Shown here: piece after piece, positions 42,350 through 53,732 of the stretch
How positions within the stretch are numbered: position 1 is the first letter of the stretch
How the letters are laid out: each line of letters starts with the position of its first letter
Source of the DNA: Glossina fuscipes
Taxonomy: Eukaryota > Arthropoda > Insecta > Diptera > Glossinidae
Direction: 5' to 3'
Assembly: GCF_014805625.2 (NCBI RefSeq)
Contig: NW_023998459.1
Location: 2,992,596 to 3,056,595, forward strand
Length of the DNA stretch: 64,000 nt
Notes under the pieces: model-generated
Databases searched by the model: none
What the model saw: the letters and a program-made list of their open reading frames with translations, nothing else
Told to the model about the DNA's origin: nothing
Program-made: the position numbers and the translations under genes

Positions 42350-44100
42350 TTTTTAATTTTCAATATAATTAAAGTTGTTATTACCGCCTGAACTCCAGTT
42401 TTCCGAGTTACGAATTTCCATGTATTATCGAAGACATCAAATAGCAGCACCTCAAGTCTATATCACCCGGTTGATCAAAAAAGGTATGCCGTTGATCACA
42501 AACGCATGTATATGGTTATTTATACATGCATGAAGTATTAAAAGCATTTAGCACGTTTATAACTGTTTTCAAACACGTCAATGATAAAGATGTTGAAGAT
42601 GATAATTTCTTATTTTCTAAATTCCCTTATCGTCGTTTTTATATATATTTTAAACGACAATTTAGAATTTCTTTTATACATAATTCGTAACAATAAGTTT
42701 TTAATAATGACTATTTTTACATGAATTCTTCAGTCATATTTTTGTTAGGGTGCTAATTACATATGTGCTTATGTGAATTTTTAATGTTTTAGAATAAAAA
42801 AAGAAAAAATTTTTGATTATATTCGTTCCTGATTTAATTTGTATATGCACTTTATTAGTATTTAAATGAAACATATAAATATAATTATTAAGCACTGTAT
42901 TTATATTGTATATTTGCCGTTCTCATTTATTTGCTCTAGAAAACATTTCTTATCTTCACACTTGCACAACCATTTGTTTTCTATCTTTTTATACCATAAA
43001 CAATTTTATTACTATTGTTGCGAAAATGCCATTTTCGATAACTTGAGTTTTCATGAAAATTAGTGGGTTTTCTAAAAAAGTAAATTTTAAACAAAGGTAA
43101 AACCAAGTACTCATGAATGGCATGTTACCTGCGTCGAGCAGCTGCAGATAGCCAAAAAGATTAACAAGAACTGGCAGAAATTTAACGGAAAACGGCTTAA
43201 AAATGTCACGATAAATTTAAGTAATGATAACTTGCTTGTAAACGGATATATAAGAAGAAAATTTGCGGAAAGCAAGGTTAGCCGTAAGCCAACCGAAAAG
43301 TCAGTTGAAAAGTGAGCAGCCAGAGTCGAGTCAAGGGATTTGCATTGCAATATTCGAACGGACAAGACCGGACCGCAGGTTAAAGGGTTGTAAAATGTCA
43401 GTTCCTATAAATAATTTGTAAACAGATATCCTAATTTTGTAAATAAAAACTACAATATCACAAGAATCACAATCTGTCTTTCAAAAAAAGTTGAATACGA
43501 CAGAATTTAAAATTTAACTAATATTTTTATGTGAACGAAAATCTGTTGTTTTTTTATTTTTTTGAATCTAAACCGACTTATAGTTGTTTGGATGGTAACA
43601 AAATGTAAAAAAAAGCCAATAAAGTCCATTTTTATTCGTTTCTTAACATCACTATTTAAACATTTCACCATTGATGAAAGTATTACTTCAGAACATATTT
43701 TTTAAAAAAAAGGATAATATTTTTTATGGGTATCTAAAGCCGTAATTAGTTGAAAAAAGGAGATTGTTTGGAGTGACGGAGAGAGGCGTTCTTTTTCACT
43801 CATTTTCAGAAACAACATTTTTATTAATCTTGTTGGTATCCTTATATTCCGGTCAATCATTTTTACTTTTTGATAACCGCGATTTTTCCTACCACTTTTT
43901 TTTACGCTTTCTTTACTTGTTTTAAGGATGTCAATTTCTCACGACTGCCAATTATTTTGTTCGTCGTCCTTTTTTTGCCACTACAATTAGTAACCCGGCA
44001 TTCTACAGGGTTGTATAGGTAACTAAATTAATAAAAGAAACTATTTTGTGGCCTATAAGAGATCTGACTTGCCGGTATGTGATACACTTACCCTTTGTAC
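42350..44100. other. no recognised gene
   Basis: AT-rich; short ORFs such as 42866-43063 and 43111-43365 (minus) show only composition-driven sequence. No structural repeat was found. Confidence 0.5.
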
Positions 44101-44109
44101 AGGGACATT

Positions 44110-45250
44110 TTGCGCATAAAGCCTTCGCCGAAGTCGAAAAACGTCTTACCGCATGAGGAATGAAATTCGCTTCTTAAGGCGCCAAACGTCGAAATGATAT
44201 ATGATGATACTCTTCAAGAACATGAAATTCTCAATCATATCGATAAATATGGATAAGCTTCCACCTGAGGGTTTTGTTAACGATGACGTTAAATATTATT
44301 TACCCCATTATGTTGTGTTTAATCCTGGTAGCGTAAACACCAAATTACGATTGGTGTTTAATGCATCAAACCCAGCTTCGAATGGAGGCACCCTCAACGA
44401 TATGGCCTTCGTTCATCAATTTTACAAAGTAATTTAATTTAACTAAATTATATTAATATGGCGGATGTTTCATTATGTATTTGACGCTGATATTGAAAAC
44501 ATTTGAGAACAAATACACTTTCACCCATCACATACAAAATGCAAACGCATAAGCTTCCGAAGAAAGTCCCGAAACTGAAATTTAAGATTTTGAATTGTTA
44601 ACTAAGACTTTGGAAGGTAACGATGCCTCCTACGTTGCTATCCGAGATTTGTTGACTTTGAAACAACGCAAGGAAAAACGATACCCACAAAAGTTGCAAG
44701 TGCTAGAATTAAACCATGTATAATGTCTTAGCTGATGCTCATGATTTGCAATCTCCCCTTGCGATATTAACCGAAATCAAGTGTGTATTAAAATCCCTGT
44801 TCTTTAAGAAAATGGATTGCAAGCGATCTCACATTTCTTAAGGATATTCCCCAAAACCATCTTCTCGATAAGCAATTTCTTTCGCTGAACGACAATAATA
44901 TGACAAATATACTGGGAGTACAATGGAATGATGTTAATGACTATTTTTGTAAAAATCTACCCTGTATGACATACATGGCAACAACCATATATCTGAGATT
45001 GCAAAGATATTCGACATACTCGATTTAAATAGAATAGGGAAATGCCTAATTTTATATCAGTTCAAGTTTTTTTGGAAGATTATAAAACCATAGAGCACTG
45101 TAATATTCGTTGCAAACGCATTTCTGCAACGTGTAGTGTTGTTAAATTCAACAAATATGGATGATAGTCTGGAAGAGAAGTTGGTAGGCTTGAATGAGTA
45201 TTAGACCCGAGGGAACAAAGGCGGTCGTGGAGAAAGAGTGTGCATTTTAA
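44110..45250 (+). pseudogene. BEL/Pao LTR retrotransposon RT relic
   Basis: Frame 44201-44437 reads YYLPHYVVFNPGSVNTKLRL and VFNASNPASNGGTLND, the start of the BEL/Pao reverse transcriptase (YLPHHxV...xKxRVVFDAS...SLND). Immediately downstream, a shifted frame gives FHYVFDADIENI, the motif-A region. Later frames give DFELLTKTLEGNDASYVAIR then LLTLKQ (family: GxxSAPYLAxRxLxxL) and LGVQWNDVNDYFC (the LGxxWxxxxDxF step). Numerous stops and frameshifts are present. It is an inactive fossil; gag and protease are not seen upstream. Confidence 0.7.
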
Positions 45251-45495
45251 CGTGGATAAAATCAAAAAACTTGAAAAAGAAAAACAGAGAAAATAGTGAA
45301 AAACGACGTAAACGACGCCCTGTTAAGCGTACTCATAAGTTGTAAAGAATTTGTTGTTATTTTTTTCTTGTAAAGCTGAATTTTTATTAATGCAAATTTG
45401 GCAACATTAGGAAAAAAATTTCACGTGCAATGAAATTGAAAGCCGTACATGAAAGTGGAGGACTAACTAGTGAACTTTTGTAGTGAAATACTTTC

Positions 45496-45757
45496 TTAAC
45501 ACTAAACGTACCATGCGCGGTCAAATAACCGTTTTTAAAATTTTGTTTAAAATTTCTCGCATTTAACATTATTGTATCATCATGTAGCTTATTGACTTTT
45601 CGTAAAATATACATACATCGAAAAGCGGGGAACAAGTTTTTATTGTAGCATCAGAAAAATATTTTGTTTATTATCTACTTTACTAAGATACATACGTTTT
45701 TTTGAAGCGGTCATTTGACCGCTCATAAGGATGAAATGTCGGTACGTTTAGTGTTAA
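45496..45757. mobile_element. piggyBac-like MITE, 254 bp, TTAA target site
   Basis: TTAACACTAAACGTACC at 45496-45512 and its exact reverse complement at 45741-45757 form perfect 17-bp inverted ends. The outer four bases are TTAA on both sides, the target duplication of piggyBac-type transposons, leaving an element of 45500-45753 with CACTAAACGTACC termini. A sub-terminal palindrome GCGGTCATTTGACCGC (45709-45724) is echoed near the left end as GCGGTCAAATAACCG (45517-45531), so the sub-terminal motif is also present at both ends. No transposase ORF; the 82-codon minus ORF overlapping it is incidental. Confidence 0.8.
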
Positions 45758-46194
45758 CCATTTTTTGTAGATGTTTCTAATTACAATTATCAGGAACATA
45801 TAATAATAACACGCAAACCTAAGTGGAAAAGAAAGTTTTATTAAAAATATCTCAGGTTATTAGATAATCATTTTGTATTTTCTTGATTAAAATCAGGACA
45901 ATAACAATAAACGTTGAAAAGATATTAAATGACAAAGTTACATACCAACGCAATATAGAGAAAAATGCCTTTAAAACGATTGTGCATAGCACCAGAAATG
46001 TGTATTTTTAGGTGTAAAGCCAAAGTTACTCCGATTAACATTATAACATTATCCCGAAAACAGCTTTGCGGACCAGAAGTAACATGGTTGAATCAATAAA
46101 GACACAGAACGTCCCCTACGAATGCGGACAGATTCCTCTATTACCCTAGCGTGGTTCCAGAAAGCCCGTTCCCTTTAGACTGTGTTCATAGCAA

Positions 46195-46564
46195 ATGCAA
46201 TGTCATCTGGTATCGAGCTTTGAGGCTTTTGTCTTACATCTTTCTGACATCTTAGACACTGGGAAGACGGAACAAAAACTGGAAAGGTCCATTTCGAAAA
46301 TAATTAATAACGGAAAAACTTTTACTTTAAAAGAGTTTTCTAGTCTGTTAGTTACGTTACCCGCATTTAAGATCCCTCTGGTCTATGGCGGACGATCACA
46401 ATATTTTAATAGGTATCGGTATTCTGTCACCACCCAAACTCGACTTGGCTGAGTTTTCATTAAGTTATGTCAACCGACGGCAAAAACTTAAGGCTTTTCA
46501 CCAAGTATTCGCAATTAGATGGAAGGAAAAACATTTAAAGGAACTCCATAAACGGTTTCGATGA
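46195..46564 (+). pseudogene. BEL/Pao integrase C-terminal relic
   Basis: The first frame (46195-46452) includes NNGKTFTLKEFSSLLVTLPA, like the LTxEELxTLLxxIEAxLNSRPL segment late in BEL/Pao integrases. A frameshift leads to an ATG at 46385 and NILIGIGILSPPKLDLAEFS, equivalent to the HFLIGxPLxxLPEPDL motif. QVFAIRWKEKHLKELHKRF, equivalent to FWxRWSxEYLxxLQxR, follows before a stop at 46562. Same strand as the RT relic 1 kb upstream and probably from the same insertion with the middle deleted. The MITE lies between them. Confidence 0.65.
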
Positions 46565-46687
46565 CAATATCCTCGATGCAAGATCTATCAGAAAATTATT
46601 TCCCTCATCTATTTCTACTGAATATTTACATTAGCACTTCTTTCATTCTATCGTAACTTTAATACTCGCATTTCTCTTATCGCAGCG

Positions 46688-47163
46688 ATGTCGACCGTAC
46701 GACAATTAAATAAGAAACGATGTCCGCGCTCCGAAATGGGATACCGTTTTTTGAAACATCATCCTAACATAATGAACGTCGTCAACCACGTTCAAGTCGC
46801 TCATCGTGGTCAAAGCCACGGTATGAAAAGACATGCCGTCTTTGCAATTAAACTCGCCTATTACAAATCTGTCAGCTTTTTATGCAGATGAGCCCGCAAG
46901 TAAGATTCGTTGTGTACGACGTTGTTCGTCGACGTATTCGGCTAATTTTCAAAAGGCAAATCGTTGTCAGAGCTGTTTCAGATGCAGTCACTGCAACAAA
47001 AGCCGTCACACCCTTTCGCATATCGAGAATTCTCCTTCTGGACAGCAATACCAGTATCTATCCAACAATCAAAACCACCAGCTTGCCACATATAAGCAGC
47101 CACATCGATCGCCGGAAATGCCGAAGCTACCGAAACCCACAATCCGAAATTGTATTGTAATCT
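46688..47163 (+). pseudogene. possible retroelement gag remnant
   Basis: Two overlapping frames stay open: 46833-47210 contains FQKANRCQSCFRCSHCNKSR then HTLSHIENSPSG, with a Cys/His pattern like the zinc region of BEL/Pao or gypsy Gag (C-x2-C...C-x2-C-x4-HTLLH). The overlapping frame 46882-47160 has IVVRAVSDAVTATKAVTPFR. I infer a degraded gag, which would be 5' material of a further copy because it lies after an integrase end. The alternative is chance in a Cys-rich frame. Confidence 0.35.
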
Positions 47164-47169
47164 ATCAAA

Positions 47170-48330
47170 ATGGATATCGATTCTTTACTACTTACACTTA
47201 TTTTTTTTGAATTTAGTTGCTGCACAACGCTTTTGTTAATGTTATTTTATTAATAATATCTATGTTGCGTGAAATTACAGTTATTCATATTCTCTTCATT
47301 GACAATACCCTTTTTAATGTTATTTTTATGAATACTATTTTATTAATATCATTGGTATTATCGTTAATACATATCCGTCAACTCCATATGCTTTGCTACT
47401 TGCAACACTAGTGCGGCTTGTTTATATGAGGCGGCTCATTCAATAAATTTCCATTATCCCCCCTCATAAATAAATTATTTAAACTTGATAACTTCTATTT
47501 GTGCTAATTGGCAGTCAGTTGATTTTTTCCTCTTGAAAAGATATGTTTTATAACATTGTTCATGTAGTTACATAAATTGTAGGATATTGTCATTACTTAA
47601 TAAACCGTATAAAAAAGTGGAAAAATGCATAAAAAATTGGAAAGAAGCATATGAAAACCAAATGAAATGATTTCTTCTGAGGGAATTATTTTAAGCGATG
47701 CTAATGTGGGAAAACTTCTATTGATAAAAAATCGTTGTTATAAACAGGAGAATAAAAGATGAGAATCAATATCTAAGGAACAAATATAATTTACTTTTCT
47801 ACATTCAAATATGACAATATAAAATACACAATGGTATGTGTACTTAAAATATGATAAAAGTTGGCGAAACTGGTAATGCTGGAAACAAGCAAACAAGAAA
47901 GTTTTCACGGGCAATATATCATAGCATAACAAGAAATGAAATAACTAAAATTCTGCTTACAGGCAAATAGAACAGGAAATTTCTAGCGGTGCGTCCATGG
48001 TTAATGGACTTACTTACGCAATTTATATAAATAACTTTAGAGTAATTCCCGGGGTAAAACATAATTATGTCCAGTAAAAATTCGATATGATGCATTAGTC
48101 CATTCCAATATTAATTCTTGCGATATTAATAATGCTGTTTTTGGGCCTTTGCAACATCGATCACTTTACTTAGAATTCCATATGATATTTGCATCAATTT
48201 ATGAATTACTAAGGCTCTAACAATTAATGTTTAATTGCTCACCTCTCTTCTCTTCTTCACGTTCACTTAAATAAAGGCCTGTTGCACGTTTATATGCTGA
48301 CAAAACACAATAGATGAGAAAGCTATATCG
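47170..48330. other. no recognised gene
   Basis: AT-rich, with TTATTAATAT-type low complexity at 47.23-47.37 kb. This side should hold the missing 3' end of the minus-strand LINE that starts at 48339, but no RNase H remainder, 3' UTR or tail is visible. Confidence 0.5.
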
Positions 48331-48338
48331 TCAGATAA

Positions 48339-49078
48339 TTAGTATATCGGTATAATCTCATATATGTTGTTCTCTGCATCTCTTTTATTTATTAGAAGTA
48401 GAACTGACCTGCTGTCAGAAAAAATAACAAACCTTCTCATACCATCGGAAATAGCAACCTTAATAGCATGTCGAATGGCGAGTAGGTCAACAACAGTTGA
48501 GGAAAGTTCCTCCGCCACTTTGACTCGATGTACTGTTTTAGATAGATGTTTCACGACCGAGAAGCCAGATACATTACGTCCGACGGAACCGTCGGTGGCA
48601 TATATATCGTAGCCGTTGTTGTAATAAAAAAGGACCTTTCTTGGCATAACATCCTCATACAAGAGAAGTTGACATTTTGTTTTGAGGCAGAGATCGATTC
48701 GAGAATATTCATGAAGACTGCATTTGCTGGTAATGGAAAAGTATAGCTGCAATTGACAGTATCACTAAAAGATATAATTTCTTGAAAAAAGGAAGGATTT
48801 ATCATCTTGACTTTAATCAACTCTTTGGCAGTGCAAAAAAGGGCTCTTTCGGAAACGGGCCACTCACCAGATATGACATCGAGAATATGTTGAGGAGTTG
48901 AGGGGGTCAGTCCAGTACAACGCTTCAACATTCGGTTTTCAAATGCTTGTATACGTTTCTCAATATATTTTGAGAAATTGCAACATGTGGAATGTCCAAA
49001 TTCAATTTTGGACCTGACTGGAGATTTGTAAATGGTCGAAGCATTTTTGGGAGGCAAGCCTGCCTGATTGTTTATCAT
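48339..49078 (-). pseudogene. LINE ORF2 post-RT linker and truncated RNase H
   Basis: Frame 48551-49078 holds KSPVRSKIEFGHSTCCNFSK and ENRMLKRCTGLTPSTP, the typical connection after the RT thumb. A frameshift leads to 48339-48752 with YDIYATDGSVGRN (first catalytic Asp), VVDLLAIRHAIKV (the Glu position reads Asp) and VIFSDSRSVLLLIN (next catalytic Asp). The domain then stops at 48339 after IYEIIPIY, before the last helix with its G-N-E-x-A-D motif. No continuation is found further along the minus strand. Confidence 0.75.
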
Positions 49079-49079
49079 G

Positions 49080-50625
49080 AGTTTGATGATGTTGCATACA
49101 GATTGACAGTCTTTGAACGCCTTTTCATAATGCCCACGAATGGTTAAGCTGTCATTTAAAATTCTCCCAAGAAATCGAAGGGATTTTACCTGATTAACTT
49201 GGGTACCTTAGATAAGAAGTCTGATTTCACGTTTAGAACCTTTGACAAAATAAATAGCATTTGTTTTGCTGGGGTTAAAATATAAATTAAGATCAGCACA
49301 AGCGTCGAAAAACAAGTTCGCTTTCATCGAGAGGTTATTGACAGCAGCTGAAAAAGACGAGTCCGCAGATACAATTAGGAAATCATCTGCATATTAAAAA
49401 ATATGAGTTTTGTCGTCTTGAAGATCATGCAAAGAAGCTGCGTATAGATTGAAGAGTATGGAGTTTAAACAACATCCTTGTGGTATACCACCGTACATTT
49501 CAACTTTTTCAGCACTCATTACCAACACACGCTTGGATAAAAAATTAAGTATCCGTAGCCGCATTTGAAGAGGAATCGAAAAGTTTAAGAGAATTCTACA
49601 AAGCTTAATCAAGTTGACACAGTCATAGGCTTTGCTGATGCCCAGGGAAGGCATGACAACCATTTTCCCAGCTTTTTTTAAGCTAGATATGAGAAAACAT
49701 AGTTCATTAACGCACATATTCGTAGATTTGCGTTGTTGATAGGCGTAAGAACGAGCTGGAATAATGTTCTCAGTTTTCAGGAAACCAGTTAGTCTCTCCT
49801 TAAGCATGAGGTTGATAGTCTTTATGAATACAAATATCAGTGAAATTGGTCTGAAGCTACTTAAATCATTTAAGTCTTTACCTGGCTTAGGAATGGGAAC
49901 TATTTTGATGCATCGCAAATCAGAGGGTATAAAGTTGGTGGACCAGCCAAACAGTGCTCTGATCATGTCATACTTGACTCCATCAAAACCTGCAGCAGTA
50001 GCTCTCTTTCTGGAATATAAAACATACATTAGCTCATGCAATGAAAAGGATGTGTTGCTGAGACTACTAAAAAGAATTGAAGGTATTGTAATCGGATTGA
50101 CACTTGGAATGTAGCTCTTAAGCATATCTAAGTATTTTTTATTATCATGGTCATTCCATACAGCACAACCGCTTAACTTTCGACTAGAGTGTCGATGACC
50201 ATTGATATAATTCCAGAAAGAACGTAGGTTACCGTTACCACATAAATCTTTAGCCGCGATAGCTCTATGTGTCCTTTTCACCTTTCTAACTGCAGACCTC
50301 CATTCTTTCAGTGGTTTCATGTATTCAATGTAGTTGGCTGGATTGGCATATTTACTTATTTTTTCCTTGCAGCTTGGTACTTGCGAAAAAGTGTCGACAG
50401 GGAAGAGTTCCACCAAGGTTTAGGTGAGAAGGACTCAATGTCAGGAAAGTTGGTTCTAGCACACTTGATCACAGACTGAAAGGCACTTTGAATTGACGAT
50501 AAATCAGAAGGAAGATCAATTTTAGACAGACGGTCCATAAGGAAGTTGCGTGAAATAAAATTTTCTATTTTCTTAACAGAATTGTTACAACTGGAATAAA
50601 ATGGGAGAGTGATGACTTTTGCCAA
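49080..50625 (-). pseudogene. LINE ORF2 reverse transcriptase
   Basis: One frame (50356-50625) holds FSPKPWWNSSLSTLFRKYQA, the linker before RT. Another (49394-50416, 340 codons) holds RATAAGFDGVKYDMIR, CIKIVPIPKPGKDLNDLSSF and RPISLIF, then VMPSLGISKAYDCVN (motif A, where the first catalytic Asp is replaced by Gly). KVEMYGGIPQGCCLNSILFN (motif B) follows. A TAA stop at 49394-49396 directly precedes an intact YADDFLIVSADSS box (49385-49393 onward). The frame then continues through NLYFNPSKTNAIYF and, past one more stop near 49209, KSLRFLGRILNDS. The copy therefore has both a nonsense change at the active site and a motif-A substitution. Confidence 0.8.
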
Positions 50626-50639
50626 TATAAACGTCGGAC

Positions 50640-51195
50640 GTGTTCCAGTTGAAAGATAAAATAGTTAAATTCGAGAAAGTTAGATCCAAGACACTGCTTC
50701 CGAGCGACCACTCCGGTTACAGTGAAAGGTAGTATTGCCATTATTTAAGACATTGAAACTGCTGGAAGTGATTGCATTTACAAGGATCTTGCCTTTGTTG
50801 GTCGAGACTTGATCGCCATACAAGCAATTGCGTGCATTGAAATCTCCAGCTAGAATCACATTTTGTTCACCGTCAAGAAAGTCACATAATCTCTGAATCT
50901 CATCACTAAAAGTTTGTACATCGAGACTGGGTAGAAAGTAGCACGATGCTATGAAAAGATTCGGTTTCAGGTCCATGGTTTTGGTGATGATAATGTCAAC
51001 AGCAGAGTTGTAGGCAATACGTCTGATATTGACACCTTTCTTAACTAATATACTAACACCGCCATAGCTATCATTTCGGCATTTGGTGGCTGAGGAATAA
51101 TTCGAAATTTTAACTTCAAAACAATTTTCATCTTTCCGAAAAACTTCATTTAAGACGCAGAAATCAACCTTGTTTGAGTTTAAGTAAATATCCAT
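50640..51195 (-). pseudogene. LINE ORF2 endonuclease domain (APE type)
   Basis: The frame starting at 51195 gives VDFCVLNEVFRKD (the catalytic Glu), YGGVSILVKKG, SCYFLPSLDVQTF and NVILAGDFNARNCLYGD (Asp/Asn of the active site). At about 50690 the frame breaks; the next frame gives LDLTFSNLTILSFNWNTSDV and GKSHHSPI, where the family has S-D-H. Thus most endonuclease residues survive and the final Asp-His step is altered. The frame is joined to RT only through a further shift near 50620. The domain nicks target DNA to prime reverse transcription. Confidence 0.75.
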
Positions 51196-51239
51196 AGGTT
51201 ACGTCGGTTGAATATAATATTGTAAAAAGGACATCATAT

Positions 51240-52528
51240 TTAAACTTGAGAAGAAACCCGGGCGGATTTCCTCTTTTCAAATTCTTCAATAAGATTATGA
51301 GGAATCAACGGACGGATACTTTCTTGAATCGCGAGAATTAATCTTTCAAGTTCTGAGGACCGAAGACTTGTTCCAGACGGCTTGGGTGGTGAATTGAGAG
51401 AAGGCTTGGTGGGTGAACTGAGAGGAGATTTGGAAGAAACCAATTTCCTTTTGACGACAGCATTATATTTATTTTTGGTTAAAATTTTGTTGGCGTTTTG
51501 ATTATCATCCTTGGTCGAAATTGCAGACGTGTTCCCCAGTGAAGGGAAATTGTCGTCATAGATGATGTCATCGAGACATTTGAAATAATTTTCGGAAAAA
51601 TTCTCTTTTACCTCTTTATACGGAAGATTTTTAATTGCCATGATCCTGTTGATATTTGATTCAAGTTTTCTGTTAGGGCAACACTTATTGAGAGTGTTGT
51701 GCTCACCTGAACCATAGCACAAGCACTTCATCGTCTCACAGTTCACATACTTCGGAGACTTCCCACAGTTATGGCACCTGCTCTCTTTAGCTTTGCAGAA
51801 TTTTGACACGTGACCGTATCTACCGCACTTAAAGCACTGCTTTAAAGTGGGTACAAAGTACTCAACCGGCAGATAACAATAATTAAATTTTATTGACTTA
51901 GGGAAGGCTCTCCCTTTGAAGCTAATTTTGATGTTGGTTGTGGGAATCCACTCATCTTGGTTGTTGGGATTTCTTCTTTGAAAACGGATAGCGGACTTAA
52001 TCGGAATATCGGATACGGCCTTTTTAATTATATCATCGGCACTGTATGGGCATGGAATGTTTCGAATGACTCCAAACCTCTCAGTGAAAGACCTCGGTAT
52101 ATACGCCTTTAAATTCTTTTGAGTAAATTCATTATTCGTAACAAAATTGTTGGCATTGGCAGCAGAGCTGAAAAGCAGTTTGGCTCTGACCCTACTAACA
52201 ACTCTTAATTCTTGTAAGCCGTATATGTTGAAATCCTTCAAGTAATCATAAAAATAGAGGTTGGAGTTAATATTGATACGATTTCCTTGTGCGTCTGCGC
52301 ACGTTTCGACAAAAACGACGAAATTGCACTTCGAAAGGCAGTTGTACAAATTGATCTCGAGATTTGGGGCGGCTGTGGCACCCAAATCAGAGGGCTTGTC
52401 TTGGTATGCCCAGTGGCGTTCATGTAAAAATCTTCAAAACAGTCTCTATCAGCAGTTATAAGATCAGACCCAGCCTCCGTAGGGAGACGGGCTGATGTTG
52501 TTTTGGTTGTTATCACGAGGAACATCAA
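51240..52528 (-). pseudogene. LINE ORF1 (gag-like) with three zinc knuckles
   Basis: An upstream ATG at 52528 opens one frame; a second frame from 52385 runs 381 codons, so a single frameshift lies in the overlap (52.24-52.39 kb). The long frame contains, at residues about 183-196, CFKCGRYGHVSKFC, then CHNCGKSPKYVNC and CLCYGSGEHNTLNKCC, the usual three CCHC-type knuckles of I/LOA-group ORF1. Before them is an RNA-recognition-like region (SAIRFQRRNPNNQDEWIPTT); after them is a Ser/Pro/Lys-rich tail (SPLSSPTKPSLNSPPKPSGT). The protein would package element RNA into ribonucleoprotein. The stop at 51240 is 45 bp before the ORF2 start at 51195, so the two ORFs are close but separate. Confidence 0.8.
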
Positions 52529-52817
52529 AAAAAAAAAAAAAAAATGGCCGAAAAAACAAAAAATTTACTATATATATTGCTTTTTAATTTTTCTCTCACG
52601 AGAGATTCCTCTTCCTTACCTCATTTCCTCCCTTATAATTGTTTTGTTTGGTTATTTTATTACTTTATTAAACCTCTTTCTCTTTTTTTCAAATATTTAA
52701 ATTCTTCTTTTTTTTTTTTTCTTACTAACACCGGTAAAACAAAAAAAATAATGCCATACGTGAACTCTTTTACTTTCGCATAATTTGACATATATGAGAA
52801 AGTGAAAATGCTGTGCT

Positions 52818-53409
52818 AGTGTAGGGAGGGGGTCGGTCTGTCTGCTTTTACCACGAATGTCGTATAACGGCATGCCGTTACGGGATGCCTTTACTACGAC
52901 ATCGCATGATTTTTCTGATCTTTTGCAAAGTAACGGCTAGCCGTTAGTTATGCAAAAGAAAAAGGAGAAAGAAAAACGATGCTAGAATTTTTGGTGGTGG
53001 TTTCTCTTTTTTTTGTTTAGCTCGCCAAAAAGATTTCTGAGAGAGTGAGATAAGCAGTAAGTGAGCGACAAGATTTGGGTTAGGTGTTTTAAGAGGTTTT
53101 GCATATACCAACTCTAAAGAGAATAAAAAGAAAAAAAAATACGCGGCTAATAATTTTTAATTCGAGCTTTATTGGCAATATCACGCGCAATGACTTCATG
53201 TGTCATTGAACAAGGGCAAACGAAGGAGAGAGAAGAAGGTAGTGGAAGTGTGAAGGTCAGAAGTACGAAAAAAAAAGTAGAGTTCTGTTTTCCAACTGAG
53301 GTTCGGAAGAGCTCAGAAATAGAAAGAAAAAGAGTTGCTTCCTTCCACGCTTGTGAACGGTTCGACATATAATAGAAATTTAATAATATTTCTATAGTTT
53401 CAATGAATC
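52818..53409 (+). mobile_element. palindrome-bearing repeat family, plus copy, part 1
   Basis: TGTAGGGAGGGGGTCGGTCT, then TAACGGCATGCCGTTA and ATCGCATGATTTTTC follow in the same order as the reverse strand of the 32.6-kb copy (GGTAGGGTGTCGGTCGGTCT, the same 16-bp palindrome, AAAATC/GATTTT). AATAGAAATTTAA near 53372 also has a counterpart (32092-32104, reversed). The sequence is cut at 53409 by the I-like LINE and appears to resume at 57547. Confidence 0.5.
52865..52946. repeat. pair of perfect 16-bp palindromes
   Basis: TAACGGCATGCCGTTA (52865-52880) and TAACGGCTAGCCGTTA (52931-52946) are each perfectly self-complementary and differ only in the two central bases. The first is identical to 32542-32557. 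Between them lies a broken AAAATC-type inverted repeat (CATCGCATGATTTTTCTGAT). Confidence 0.9.
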
Positions 53410-53732
53410 AGTTTTTCATTGGATTCGACAGCGACTTTTGTTCTGAGTAGTGCGTGTTTTGTTTTTCGTCTGTGATTTTTTAATTATTTTCGGTGTTTTT
53501 CGGTGTCTTTTTGTGTTTAACTCGTGTGTTTTCTGTGCTTTTGCTAAAACTGATTGTCGCAGATACGATATTTGCTTTCGTTTTCTGTAAAAATAATAAA
53601 AAAATCAAAAAAACAAAAAACATAAAAGCAAAATAAAATATTGAAAACAATTGTCATTATCCTCAGCAGTTCCCAAACCTTTTCAAGTGAGTGGTTATTT
53701 ACTGATTTATTAAATAATAGACATAAGGCATA

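Larger units (their letters stand above)
48339..52545 (-). mobile_element. nearly complete I/LOA-group LINE, minus strand
   Basis: Minus-strand order is ORF1 (52.5-51.24 kb), endonuclease (51.2-50.65), reverse transcriptase (50.6-49.1) and RNase H (48.75-48.34). ORF1 with zinc knuckles, an APE-type endonuclease and a C-terminal RNase H together define the I/LOA/R1 group of LINEs; jockey and CR1 lack RNase H. The family is distinct from the TAA-tailed I-like element in the same window. The copy is broken by several frameshifts, by a stop in front of the YADD box, and by loss of the end of RNase H and the 3' UTR. LINEs normally lose 5' sequence, so this 3' loss points to later deletion. Confidence 0.8.

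Noticed and set aside
48364..48746. Plus-strand ORFs over the LINE RNase H region
   Set aside because: They are antisense shadows of the minus-strand frame that carries the RNase H motifs.
52261..52783. Plus-strand ORFs around the 5' end of the minus LINE
   Set aside because: They are antisense to ORF1 or composed of poly-A/poly-T tracts.
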